A stretch of 64,000 nucleotides of DNA, taken from Poecilobothrus nobilitatus. Taxonomy: Eukaryota > Arthropoda > Insecta > Diptera > Dolichopodidae. The stretch's first letter is position 1, and every line of letters starts with the position of its first letter. The notes beneath the pieces are model-generated. The model saw only the letters and a list, made by a program, of their open reading frames with translations, did no database searches and had not been told where the DNA came from. Both the position numbers and the translations under genes were made by a program. Positions 50,567-62,049 of the stretch are shown one piece after another. Location: the NCBI GenBank assembly GCA_947095535.1, contig OX352774.1:70990416-71054415 (forward strand). Direction: 5' to 3'.

Positions 50567-50965
50567 CGGTGGGATCTCATAAAGCCATAAGTCATAAAGC
50601 CATATTTCACGAATGTGTCATGAAGTCATATTTTTATAAAACAATTTGTGTCATAAAGCCATAATTAAATTATTCTCTGATTCAAATATAATTTTTTTTG
50701 TATAATTGTTTGTTTGATTGTTGTTGAAAAATGTTTACAAAAGCTTTGGCGCTGAAATATGTATGAAAGAAAATACTTAGGAAAGATTTTAGAGTTGGTT
50801 ATAAAATCAGGATATCTGCTTTCTCCCCGAATATATATACCTATATGTAAAGATTCTGGCAAAATGGACAACCCTGGTTTCGTAACCGACTATAGAATTC
50901 CTCCAAATAGATACATATATAGGTTGAACTCGGAAAAGGGCAATGAAAACAAAAAAAAAAAGAAG

Positions 50966-51090
50966 GAATGAGGGCTGCTGCCCCTGCGTTATGAGGCAGC
51001 AGGCCCCAATCCTTCAAAAGAAGCACGAAGAGTTGTGAAGGCCTGAGGAAGAGGTGAAGAGTGGCTCCCGCGAAGACCGATACGAGGCTG
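50966..51090. other. GC-rich island inside the TA-flanked element
   Basis: About 120 bases of balanced composition with a hairpin TGCTGCC..GGCAGCA (about 50974-51001). A plus-strand frame gives RQQAPILQKKHEEL, a stop, then RPEEEVKSGSREDRYEADRK, which looks coding-like. I do not recognise the family. It could be captured coding sequence or old transposon ORF. The minus-strand frame at 50841-51026 overlaps it. Confidence 0.4.
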
Positions 51091-51149
51091 ATAGAAAATT
51101 GTTTGAAACCTTTTGAAAATATTGAAAAATTTATGTGATATTGAGGAGG

Positions 51150-51345
51150 GTTTTTATAGTTGGTTACAAAATCAGGGTATTTCTCCTTTTCCAGAATATT
51201 TATATATATGTATGCTCGATTTTGACTTAGAGGAATTTTGGAGTTGGTTAAAAATGAGGGTATTTTCCTTTTTCCTGAATATTTACATATATGTAGATGC
51301 GAGATTCTGTATTAGGAAGGATTTCAGAGTTGGATTCTAGAGTTT
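51150..51345 (+). repeat. Tandem ~85-bp repeat, three units
   Basis: Units start TTTTATAGTTGGTTACAAAA (about 51151), TTTTGGAGTTGGTTAAAAAT (about 51235) and TTTCAGAGTTGGATTC (about 51323), so the period is 84-88 bp. Each of the first two continues with AGGGTAT..CCTTTT-CC-GAATATTTA-ATATATGTA. These are the clearest units of the dispersed family. Confidence 0.8.
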
Positions 51346-51506
51346 AATTGTTTTTCGTTTAAAGTATTTTTAATCGAATGAGACATAACACCATATGGCT
51401 TTATGACCATATGGGGAATATGGCTTTATGACTCATTTGAATGGGTCATGGAGCCATATTTTTAAAATATACTTTATGAAATATGGCGTTATAACACCCC
51501 GTCGTA

Positions 51507-52214
51507 ATAATATACATTGTATATGAATATTTTAATTTACAATATGTTAAAATGGTTTTGATACATTACTTTTGAATTGATAAAATATGTAAGAATGTAA
51601 GGTTTCATTGTTTTTTGTTTTATTTTGAGTCACACATACAGTAATATAAAATATAAATAAATAAACTTTGCTGTCATTGTTTTTTTTTTTTTAGCACTTA
51701 CTCATAATTTTGAAAAAAACAAAACAAAAAAACAAAAATAAGTAGATTTAAAGATATCAGTTACTGATTTTCAGGAATTAATTCTTTTATAAAAACCAAT
51801 TTTTAATTACTCATATTCATAAACAATACTTTTATTGTTTATATAAGCGATTATTATTTTTAATTTTTGTTTTTGTGGTTTTGCAGAAACTATAGGTTCA
51901 ATTCCAATACTATAAATGTTGATTTATTATTTTTAATAAAAACAAAAAAAACAAAACATATCCACTTCGAAACATATATGTTATTGACTACGAAGTTATT
52001 TTTTACTCAATAGGCATCTCTAAGGTCTTTGATTATTATTGCTTTAATTTAAAAATGCTATAATTTTGTAATAATAAGTCAATTGTAATCTAAATAGAAA
52101 AGACTTAAGTTTAACTTAAGGAAATAGGCAAGTAACGTATTTAACACCTCATCTACTGGAATCATTAATTTGGTGGAAAATCGCTTTACGTATGTTCGAC
52201 TCATTTCCGTAATA
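51507..52214. other. Noncoding AT-rich block
   Basis: Nothing recognised. TTTTGCAG at about 51879-51886 is an acceptor-like string, but the following sequence stops within three codons or has no glypican resemblance. Confidence 0.5.
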
Positions 52215-52742
52215 TACAGAGTAATTCTATAAGGATCTTAAATATTTATAGGGAAACCAACAAATAATTTTTCTGTTTTCTTTCTCAATTATTTCAAATA
52301 TTATAAGATATAGAAAAAAAAACCAGTTTAGACAAAATTAAAGAGTTGCATTCAAGCAATCTAAAAATGCCAAAATAATGATGTAACATTTTTAAGAGAA
52401 AAAATTTGGAACGAATAAAAAAAACTTTAAAAATTAGTTCTTTTTTCAATTTTTTTTGTTTTGTTTAAATGCTCATAACTTTTGAGAAAAAGGTAGCTGA
52501 AATACATAAAGTCATTTTTTGAAAAGCTGAAGAACAACAGTGTGTCATGCTTGCAATTAGTTACGTAGTTTTTGAAATATAAGCAAAATATATACGAACT
52601 AAAACAAAAGTTTGGAACTTATTATCTTGAAAGCTGAAGGAAATTGTTCTCCACCCCGCCCCTTGCAGAGTGATTGTTCGTTTTGACCACCCCCCGAAAC
52701 GTATCCGATATATATTCAAGACCCTATAAAAATCATCCTGTA
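52215..52742. mobile_element. 528-bp TA-flanked MITE with ~40-bp diverged inverted repeats (mariner-like)
   Basis: The left end TACAGAGTAATTCTATAAGG and the reverse complement of the right end, TACAGGATGATTTTTATAGG, are followed in both by rTCTTrAATATwTAT. TA flanks both sides (52213-52214 and 52743-52744). The interior has CTCATAACTTTTGAGAAAAA and a GC-richer CCACCCCGCCCCTTGCAG stretch. No coding frame, so non-autonomous. Confidence 0.8.
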
Positions 52743-52744
52743 TA

Positions 52745-53814
52745 ATCTTATTTTAGATTCATTTACTGAGACCAGAAAACGAACACGAGCTTTGTAAGAT
52801 TGAAGATCTTAAAATTAAAACATATGATTTCATTCAAAAATAAATCTGTTAAACCTCATATCACTTAACCAAATTTCAAACCAAAAAGAAAGCAAGAAAA
52901 ATATAAGCAACTGGAAATTTGAAGAACTTTTTATATATGTATTACTAATTTTAATAGAGAAAAAATGTAATTAAATTGGAGACTGGTTTAATAATTCAAT
53001 TTGTCATAATATCATAAACAGCACACAAAAAGAAAAGATATTTTAAATTTTCTTAAAACAAAAAATAAAAAAAAAATATCCAAATAAAATTATCATTCAT
53101 CACATGTTAGCCATCCATTCCTATATTTTCGCCTTAAATTTCGCTTTATAATGTAATTTCTGTCATCTGTAAATATTTCAAAAGAATCTTATTTTTTCTT
53201 GGTTTGTTTATTTTCTTTTGATTTCAATTAAATAGAATTATAAAAAAATAAAAATAAAAAAAATGTAATAATAATAGTAATAAAAAAATAAGCTTTTAAA
53301 CAGATTGTGCATAGTACCTGCAAATAATAATAATAATAACAAAGTTTAGTTCAGATCATATTTCGTCATATATTTTTTTCGTCTTTCTTTGTTTATACTT
53401 AAAAAATGAATATAAAGATTGTTAAGATAAAAATAATGATAAAGTAATATGAAAAAGCAAAAAAATATTCTTATATTTTGTGGCCTACAAAGAAGAAATT
53501 ATATAAAGTACTACATAAATTATAATATACAAAATATATGTACTATAGTATATATGTAGCAATTTTAGAAAAATCAGTGTCGAAACATGTTCATATTAAT
53601 TATGAAGATGCAAACTACAAAAATACCATTTAAAAGTTGACATCAATTTTGAATTCTTATTTCTGAATTGTGATTTCAAAGTTGGTTAAGTCCTAAGTTT
53701 AAAACTATACCTTTAAACCAAAATAAACATAATATTTTGTAGGAATACCTCAAATATAGATAACTAAAATATTAACGCCTGAAATTTATCTCTGGCTTTC
53801 GGAGTGTAATCCAT
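52745..53814. other. Noncoding AT-rich block
   Basis: Low complexity, AAT/ATA-rich. No gene or repeat is recognised. Confidence 0.5.
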
Positions 53815-54125
53815 CAAGCCACGTGACTATTTATAAGGAACATTTTACTCTTCGTTTTATACACTCTTTCCTTAAAAACTCTTTTTTTTAACACTCACTC
53901 TTAAGAAATTAACTTATAGGAAAGAGAGTATGAAACGAAGAGTATAAAACGTTATTTATAACTTATAAGGAATATTTTACTCTTCTCTTTTCTATAAACT
54001 AATTTTGTAGCTTAAGGAAAGAGTGTATGTTATTTAAGAGGAACATTTTACTTATCGTTTCATATCCTCTTTCCTATAAGCTATTTTTATAGTTTAAGAA
54101 AAAAGGGTACAACACGTGTGGCTTG
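53815..54125. repeat. Fold-back element of alternating inverted ACTCTT/AAGAGT units, 311 bp
   Basis: The ends are CAAGCCAC-GTG and, inverted, CAAGCCACACGTG. Inside, GGAACATTTTACTCTTCGTT followed by TATACACTCTTTCCTTA is repeated about three times. Inverted versions (AGGAAAGAGAGTATGAAACG, AGGAAAGAGTGTATG) lie between, so the strand can fold into several alternative hairpins. Non-coding. Confidence 0.75.
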
Positions 54126-56087
54126 GCTGAATGGTACAAGATTGAGAGGAATGGTACAAGTTGAATGTTAGGGACAAGAACAACGGTTTTTAATAAAATT
54201 GCATTTTAACTTTTTTTTAATTTTCTTGTATTTTAATTCATTTGAATTTCTTTTCGAGTTTGAAATATTAGATAATTTTACTAAAATTTTCAAAACAAAT
54301 AACTATTGTAAAAAATTACAGTCATCTGTCCTAAAGTTATTTTTAACTGTTTGGTAATAGGTATAGACTTTTAATATATCAATAAAATCTGAAAAAGTTT
54401 CAGTTTTAAAGAAAGTGATTAATAATAGATAGTGAAAATATTAATACTTTTTCATTAGTTCAAAACACCGTTCAAAACAACTAAACAGAATCTTGCTTAT
54501 CTCAAATGTAAAGAAAATGAATCATAATCATTATCCTATTCAATTAAATACTTATAGTATTGTTAATATTATATAAACTAATAATCATCTTTGTATATTA
54601 AAATTATTTAAATTAAAAATCGACTGACATTTAACATTTTGACATTTAAAATTGAATAGAAAAGAATTAGTAGAAATAGAAAGAAGGACAGATATAGAAT
54701 ATAAGACAGATGAAATACAAGGTGTAGTTAACATATTTAAAATAACATCTTCAATTAATTTCATATAGGTACTTAATTTCTTTTATTATTTTAAAACCAA
54801 CCTTAAAAAATATAATCCAGTTACATCACTGACAATTTCCAACAACCAAAGAAAAGTCAATCTTTTAAAACTAAAAAAGTTGAAAAAATTATGTAGAATG
54901 AAACTTTAAAAGAAAATCTATGCCAAAGTGGTGGTTACTACTACTTAATAGCTATTATTATTATTCTTTTTTTATTATTTTCATTGTAGAATCCTAAAAT
55001 TATAGTAATTTTACATAAGATATAGTAAGCAACTTATTATAATAGTGTTGTCATACGGTAGTTAAGTTGGCGGTTTCAAATTAACCATATACTATTATAT
55101 ATGTACGAGTATATACAAAAAAAAAAATTAAAATAATAACAACAAATCAACCAAGTAATTGAATCATTTGATATGGGGATAGTGACTTCTCATTTTCATT
55201 TTACATTTTTAAAAAGAATTTTTGACATTTAAATGCTACTTGAATGTAGTTTTTGTCTTTCTTTGTGCTTATTTTTTTTTTTTTTTTTTTTAAGTTTAAT
55301 TCATAAAAAAAATAAGAAAAAAATATTAAAATAAAATTATAACTAGAATAGAAGAAAAAACAAAAAAAAAAATGAGAATAATAAAATGTGCTGTTATACA
55401 TTTTTAATTAAGTTCCATAAAGATAAAAATCAGTAAAATAAAATAAAAAAAAAAATTAGAAATTAAATAGAAAAAAAAAAAAAAAAAAACAAAATAAGAA
55501 ATAAAAAAAGAAAAAAGTCAAATAAAATAGAAAGAAAATAAAATCCGAATGAAAACAAAATACCGAAACATTTCGTCATTTTGTCTGGAAAGATTTATTA
55601 CAACTACAACAACAACAACAACAACAATAAAAAATGTTTTATTATGATACAGTAGAATCTGGGAAGATTTATTTATTTTATCTTTTATATTATTATTATA
55701 CCCAAATTTTAAGCTAATTATTTTCTACTTAATAAAAATTTAAATAGAACATGTCATGCATAAGTTAATTGATTAATAAGCGTTTTGTATCGTATTTTTA
55801 GATGAGTTTTTTTTAAAATAAAAGCACTAAATTTCAACCATTTTATTTAGGTATAAATCGATCAGTAAAAACTGAACAATATTCAATAAATTTATTTGAA
55901 ATTATTTTTTAAAAATTTTTAATTATAATATTACGTCCATCAATTCTAATTACTATTTCTAAAGGTTTTTTTTTTTCTATTTTATTAATAATTGTATAAG
56001 TACTATATTAATTTTTTTCCCGTCATTTTAACATATTTCATAGCATTTTTACTGTCATAAAATATTTATACAATGTGCAATTGTAGG
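54126..56087. other. Noncoding AT-rich block
   Basis: A CAA run at 55601-55628 and poly-A at 55470-55490. The minus-strand frame at 55201-55401 is Phe/Lys-rich low complexity. Confidence 0.5.
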
Positions 56088-56298
56088 CAGTGCGCGAAAT
56101 CGGCGAAAAATTAAAAATTAACCAAAAAAAGGCAAAATTTTTTGTGCTACTTTTAATTTATTTTTATTTTTAAGCCTTTTTCATTTATTTTTGGGTGATT
56201 TTTCCTGGTTTTTGGTCTTTTTTTTTCATAATGAATAATTGCTCAAAAATATTATGGTTCTTTTTTCATTTTGAATTTTTCAGGGATTTTGCGCACAG
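56088..56298. mobile_element. ~211-bp MITE with TGCGC-containing inverted repeats
   Basis: The left end CAGTGCGCGAAATCGGCGAA and the reverse complement of the right end, CTGTGCGCAAAATCCCTGAA, share the pattern C-GTGCGCrAAATC and then AAAATT-AAAAT. No convincing 8-bp duplication was found, so assignment to hAT is not made despite the CAGTG start. Confidence 0.65.
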
Positions 56299-59200
56299 TA
56301 CCAGCCTATGTACAGACCATTATTTGATGCGAACTTACATTCTTTTCTTTTAAAAAGTTTTCTTTTGTTGATTTTTCCTGTATTTTAAGTGAAATCCTAT
56401 GTATATTTGCTGAATTATTTGTTGACTAATTAATTGGAGGTTGTATGTACTATATATATATGTTAATTGTAGAGAATAAGTAAATGATCTTATCTAACGG
56501 GTTCGGACAACGGGTCGCAGGGTCGTCTAAGTGTAAGAATAGTTTTTTATCCTCTCTTCCAAACAATTAGAAGTCCAAGATTTAATTAACAATTATGTCT
56601 AAAAATTTTTTTTTTGAATATGTTACTCTGTATTTTAGTCTTAAGCAATCTTTGCTTATGTTATAAGCACCTACAGTAAAATATTTTCCAAAATTGAAAT
56701 GTTTGTTAAACTTTACCATGTAAAAGTTCCCAATAACTTCCAAAAATTCTTTGTATGAAACTATCTTTCTGATAAGCAAGACAAGTCAAGTGTTATTTTA
56801 AAGTCTTGAATTTTTACCGTTTTTTATTGAATGCATTAAAGGTATTACAATAGAAGAAACTAATAACAGTCAATAATTATATTTCAGTTGATTGTAAATT
56901 TTTTTTTTTAGCTTTTAGATTCTACTGTACGTATGTATTATAATATGTTATGTACATAAGTTAATCATAAATAAACATATGTACAAATATTTTAATTTAA
57001 ATTAATAAACGTACATATGTTACATTTTATCTTTTTATATGTACATATGTACAATTATTTTTTAATTTTTTTTTTTTTTTGTTAATCTTTAATATCAGCA
57101 TATAAGCACGTAATTTTCTTTTTTTTTCTTCTAAAAAAAAATTCTAATGAATTACATTTATTAAATAACTATGGATAAAATAAACATAATATTTAGTTAT
57201 ACAGTTTTTTATTTTGTTTTATTATAACAATTATCATTATTTTGTAATATTCATATTACAATTATTCGAATCATGAAGAAATTCTAATTAGAAAATTATT
57301 TCAAATGAAATGAAATGAAAAAAAAATAGATAGATATATATTATAAAATAATCACGATTTATAATTTAAAATAGGTATAGGAGTAAAACAAAAAAAAAAA
57401 AAAGGAATGATAATTGACAAACGATGAAAATGATAGGAAAACAAAAAAATTTACATTTGATTACACTAATCGTGATGCCATCTTTGCTTTGATTAGAACA
57501 TTAGAAAAAAAATTAATATCCATGCATTTATTTATTTATTTATTTAACCCATGAAGGTCCAGTTATAAAATCATTTATAATCACATAAATGATTAATTAT
57601 GGGATAAATTGGGATTAAAAATATGAAAATTTTCACTCTTTAACAAAACACTATACTTACCAATAATTTTGAAACTAGTCTAGCTTCTTATAGTAATTCT
57701 CACGACTAGTGGTGAACTTAAAAAGCGCAATATGATTTTTATAATAAATGACAGATTTTGCCTATGAAAAAACAACTTTCATAAGATACTCAATAGTGCT
57801 GACTTGTTGGTGATGGTAAAAAGATATTTATACTTTATAATCTTGTACAATAGTAATCAACGGTTTACGGAAAATAATTACTAAGCTTGATTTTGATGAC
57901 GATTAAGAATAGCCAATTAGAAGTGATATTTCCACAATGAATGGCTACGCTCTAGAAATACTTATGTATATAAAAAAAACCAAGGTTTTCTTGAAGGAAC
58001 GTCAGTTTGTGTTTAATACCATTATAATTATATAATATACCTTAGTTTATAAAAGGTATATAAATAATATATACCTTTATTGTAAGAAAATTTATTTTCA
58101 ATTTAAGTACAAACATTTTCTTTTTAAATGCAAGGTTTATTTTTAACTACAAGTATTTTATTATTTAGTTTTATTTAGGGAGTACCTATATTATTCTTTT
58201 TAAGTTCAAGAAATGATTGTTAACTGAACCTTATTTTAATAAAAGTTTTGTCTGATTAAAAGTGTATTAATTCAAATTTTATGAAGAAAAAATCTATGTA
58301 ATGCAGTTCTTGCAGCCTAGCTAAAAAAATTTTAAAGAATCTATATATGTAATAAATTACTAAAATACAAAAACTTTCATTTAAAAAGAAAATATTCCCA
58401 TTAAAAAAAATTTTACTTTCGCTTAAATCGAAAATAATCACATTTAAAAAAAAAATTTGCACTTAAAGTTGAAATTCTTTTTCTTAAACTTAAAAAGGTA
58501 TATTTACTTTATATATATATATATATATAAAAGGAAACTAACATTTTTAGGATTAGAACATTTACAAACAATTTTTTTTTGGTCTACTGTTACATTTATT
58601 TTTCAGTCCGTTGCGGGGCTGAAACCCGTTATTCTTAAAAATTATTGAACAGTAAACGTAAACAAATTATGCGTGTTAAAGATGTTATATCGTAGAATTT
58701 ATAAATCTGATACTTTTAAGAAGCTGAATTTAAATTTAGTAATACAAAACTTTCTGGGTCGAATATATTCTTTGCTCTTTCAACACATAAATAAGAAATA
58801 AAAATATAATTCTATATATTGTAGGCATTTATTCTATCCATTTCTCACCACCATTTTCAGTAACGATTTTTCTTTTGTTTAATTCACTGTTAAACTGATA
58901 TGCCTCTGATCTTTTCAAAGGTTAAAATAGAATAATAAATGTCACATTTAAAATCATATGAAGTGAAGTGTATTTTTTTTTTTATAGAATTCGAATAAAA
59001 ATAAAAAACGAAAATGAATTGTGAAAATGAAAATGATTAAAAAAAAAATAAAAAGTGTTTTTCCTTATATAAATTTCCAATTTTGTTTCATGTAAATTAA
59101 ACTGCATCGGCGCGTATTTTTTTTATATAAAGAAAACAAAACAAATTTACATAATTTTACAAAGATATATTTTCATTGATTTTTTTTTTGTTTAAATATG

Positions 59201-59784
59201 TTTTTTTTTATTTCAATTTTTTAAATTAATAAATTCCATTAAATCACGATAATCTACAAATAGAACTTGACTTTATTTAAATGAAAATACATTTATTTCT
59301 ATCATTAGAAATAATAAATTAAACTTATTATTTTTTTTTCCTTAGATTATGTCATTATTTTCCAATTTCTTATTAAATGAATTTAATAAAATTATCGTTG
59401 ATATATTTCTAATAAAACACAACTTTTTCATTTTAAAAATTGATTTAAATTATTATCCGCTTTATTATTTTTAAAAATTGATTAATTTACATTAAATGAG
59501 AGTAACGGAAAGTAAAGGTGAAATATAATTAAAAAAGGATCTGTTAAAAGTACCATTAAAAGTTCATATTAATTGAGATAAATGCAAGGAAGAAAATCAG
59601 AATGAGGCATTAAGAAGTCTATCTTGATTTGTCCCGGTATTTAAATCCTTTTTCTTGTGATCTGTTTACCAATCGCATACATGTAATGTATAAGGAAGAT
59701 ATTGTGATACTACCATCCAAATTTCTAACTTCAGATTTTTACATATATATGCATTTCTCTAGCTTTAGAAACCTGCATTAAGTG
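56299..59784. other. Noncoding intronic block
   Basis: Contains the 58052-58078 hairpin. Frames at 56582-56779, 58256-58462 and 58457-58648 show no known motif. TTTATTTTTCAG at 58594-58605 is acceptor-like, but the next codons do not match a glypican exon. Confidence 0.5.
58052..58078. repeat. Perfect 11-bp stem-loop
   Basis: AAAGGTATATA pairs with TATATACCTTT around a five-base loop (AATAA). It is a small AT-rich palindrome of unknown role. Confidence 0.8.
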
Positions 59785-60010
59785 TTTTTGGAGTGTCTGT
59801 CTGTCTGTCTGTCCGTGTGTTTGTCTATCGTGAACACGTGAACAGCCCAAAAAATTGATTACAATTCGATAAAATTTCATATTTAAGATTTTGATGTAGT
59901 CCCAAGTACTATTTTTGCGGCTATAGGATATTTAGTACTATTAGTACTATTTTTGGCACTATAGGATATTTTACTATAGAATAATTTTTACTTTACTATA
60001 GGATAATTTT
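59785..60010. repeat. CTGT-run relic and ACTATAGGATA-type repeats
   Basis: GTGTCTGTCTGTCTGTCTGT at about 59792 followed by CCGT resembles the CTGTCTGTCCGT block in the ~830-bp elements at 15.7 and 18.1 kb. After it, the phrase ACTATTTTTGgC-ACTATAGGATA is repeated with variation (59908-60010). It may be a third, heavily decayed relative; boundaries are not found. Confidence 0.4.
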
Positions 60011-60292
60011 TATGAATATTTTGAAACAGAAAAATACAGTTGTTACACAAGTTCAGAGCAATAACTTTTTCATAGAACACTTTTTGATCCAATAAACTTT
60101 TAGATTCATCCTCATTTTCACACGATTTTAATTTTGACTAACTATAGTACGAAATTTTTTTTGTGCGAAAACTTTTTTTTCTTTTTCAATTTTATAAATT
60201 TGTGCATGAAATGAACATATATAACACAAATAATATATAAAATGTACAAATATACAGGGAATATAGCTAAATAGGTTTCATATACATGTTTC

Positions 60293-60298
<6 letters not shown>
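60011..60298. other. Noncoding AT-rich sequence
   Basis: No gene or recognised repeat is visible. It ends at an AT microsatellite. Confidence 0.5.

Positions 60299-60336
<38 letters not shown>
60299..60336. repeat. AT dinucleotide microsatellite
   Basis: About 19 uninterrupted AT repeats, followed by imperfect TATA sequence to about 60350. It is adjacent to the long hairpin that starts at 60359. Confidence 0.95.
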
Positions 60337-60346
<10 letters not shown>

Positions 60347-60358
60347 TATAGCTTTTAT

Positions 60359-60684
60359 ATAGCATTTTTCGATTAAATGAAACCTTTTTCAAAATAAATT
60401 AAATAATTTTCAAAGTAAATGAGACCGTTTTCAAAGTAAATGAAACTATTTTTATTTTAAATGAAACTTTATTCAAATAGAATCAAACCTTAAATCAAAC
60501 TTACATATTAAGGGAGACATTATTTCATTTATTTTTATAATATTTACTATACGTATTAAATGGTTTAATGGTAAGGTTTCATTCTATTTGAAAAAAGTTT
60601 CATTTAAAATAAAAATAGTTTCATTTACTTTGAAAATAGTTTCATTTAATTTGAAAAAGATTTCATTTAATCGAAAAATGCTAT
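60359..60684. repeat. Long near-perfect inverted repeat (hairpin), arms 134 and 113 bp
   Basis: The left arm 60359-60492 begins ATAGCATTTTTCGATTAAAT and the right arm 60572-60684 ends in its reverse complement. The arms match along almost their whole length with a few substitutions. The left arm has one extra ~21-bp unit. Both arms are built from a unit TTTTCAAAGTAAATGAAACT. The loop is about 79 bases. It has no protein frame. It could be a fold-back transposon or, if transcribed as intron, a double-stranded RNA of about 110 bp. Confidence 0.92.
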
Positions 60685-61481
60685 GTAATGTAAACAACCC
60701 TATTTAAAAAGCAAATAATAAGTTCTCCTGTTCCTGACATCGGTTCTATGGTGGATATAGCTGATTTTGGCCAGATTTGACTTCCATCTATTCTAATTGG
60801 AATCCCATGGGTGATTTGAGTTTCAATGCTTTTTTGATTGGAAGCTAAAATATATAAAAGTTTTTTAAATTCATAGATTTTATGATAATTTCTAAGAATA
60901 TAACTTTCATTTTCATTTAATAATTCCCTTTTACTTGTATTTCTTTTAATTAAAAGAAAAATAAATAAAAACTATTTATATATTATATTATGTTATATAC
61001 GCAAATAAATAAAAACAAATGTATAATTCAACATAAGAAAAATAATAAACTTTTATAATTAAAAGTAAAAGGTAATTTAATATTTAAAAACCTAAATTAT
61101 ATCTACTCATAAATTTCAAGTGACCTACAATTAAAAAGATTAATTTTAATTATAAATTAAATAACTAAATATTCTATAATTATATCGCACTAATACCAAT
61201 AGAATCTATATATTATGTAATTACTTTTTATTTCTAAGAATTTATTTTTAAATAGAAGTTTGTTGTTTTTTTTTTTTTTTAATTTCAATCATTTTCTTAG
61301 AACTCCTACTCAAATCATAATAAGATAAGAAAAAATTATTTGAACTTTTATTAAAAGGAATCGTATAATCAATTGAAAAACAAAAATTTTTATGATATAG
61401 ATTACTTAGATATGAAATAGAATTTTTTTAATACTTTTAGATAACCGATTAGCAGTTTTGTTTTATTATAGTCTGAATGTT
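60685..61481. other. Noncoding AT-rich block
   Basis: No gene is seen. The last 19 bases before 61501 are the left target duplication of the SINE. Confidence 0.5.
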
Positions 61482-61500
61482 TAAATAAAAAGTGAAAGGA

Positions 61501-61693
61501 GGCCTCGGTGGCCTAGTGGATAAGAGCATATAAAATGCGATGTAAACACCGAGGAAGTGTGGGTTCGAATAACACACACCTCGTAAGAGTTATTTCCCCT
61601 TAAGACATTTACAGCCACGCCTGAAAAGAAAAGGCTGTGTAATTTCTTATTCACATGTATGTAGCAGAGAAATGCACTAAAAACAAAAAAAAA
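61501..61693 (+). mobile_element. tRNA-derived SINE family 1, full-length copy 7 with 19-bp target duplication
   Basis: GGCCTCGGTGGCCTAGTGGA (A-box TGGCCTAGTGG) is followed by TAAGAGCATATAAAATGCGA (anticodon-arm-like hairpin), GTGTGGGTTCGAATAACACA (B-box), the body CATTTACAGCCACGCCTGAA, the 3' end GTAGCAGAGAAATGCACTAA and an A-rich tail. A perfect 19-bp direct repeat (begins TAAATAAAAAGTG) flanks it at 61482-61500 and 61694-61712. These are the hallmarks of LINE-mobilised, Pol III-transcribed SINE insertion. The perfect duplication suggests it is the youngest copy in the window. Confidence 0.96.
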
Positions 61694-61712
61694 TAAATAA
61701 AAAGTGAAAGGA

Positions 61713-62049
61713 AAAGTTTTTAATTATTATTTGATTTTTTAATCAAAAATTAATTCTAAAGGAATTTTTTCCCATTAATTTCGTCTAAAACGGTTGTAAT
61801 TTCTACGAATTTAAATTGATTATACAATGCCTCAAGCAGATATTTGATCAGATCAGTTATAATATCTTTAAGTTAACTTTAAAATAATTTCTTTATAAAA
61901 TTGGCATAAAATCAGAAAAGGTTGAAAAAATTTTTAGTATTTTATTTTTTTTTAATAGGACAAACTCCTGTTTATATAAGACTTTTGAGATACTTGGGTT
62001 TTTCTATTTATTTAATTTTCTAATCACCAAACTGAATCGAATTTCAATT
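61713..62049. other. Noncoding AT-rich sequence
   Basis: No feature is recognised. Confidence 0.45.

Larger units (their letters stand above)
50567..51504. mobile_element. ~940-bp TA-flanked element with GTCATAAAGCCATA subterminal repeats
   Basis: The left part carries CATAAAGCCATAAGTCATAA and further CATAAAGCCATA copies. The right part carries inverted copies (TATGGCTTTATGACC, TATGGCTTTATGACTC). The ends are CGGTGGGATCTCATAA and, inverted, CGACGGGGTGTTATAA, with TA on each side (50565-50566 and 51505-51506). Inside are 85-bp repeat units in both orientations and a GC-rich island (50966-51090). No transposase is recognised. The class is uncertain; TA duplication would fit Tc1/mariner-type insertion. 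Confidence 0.65.
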
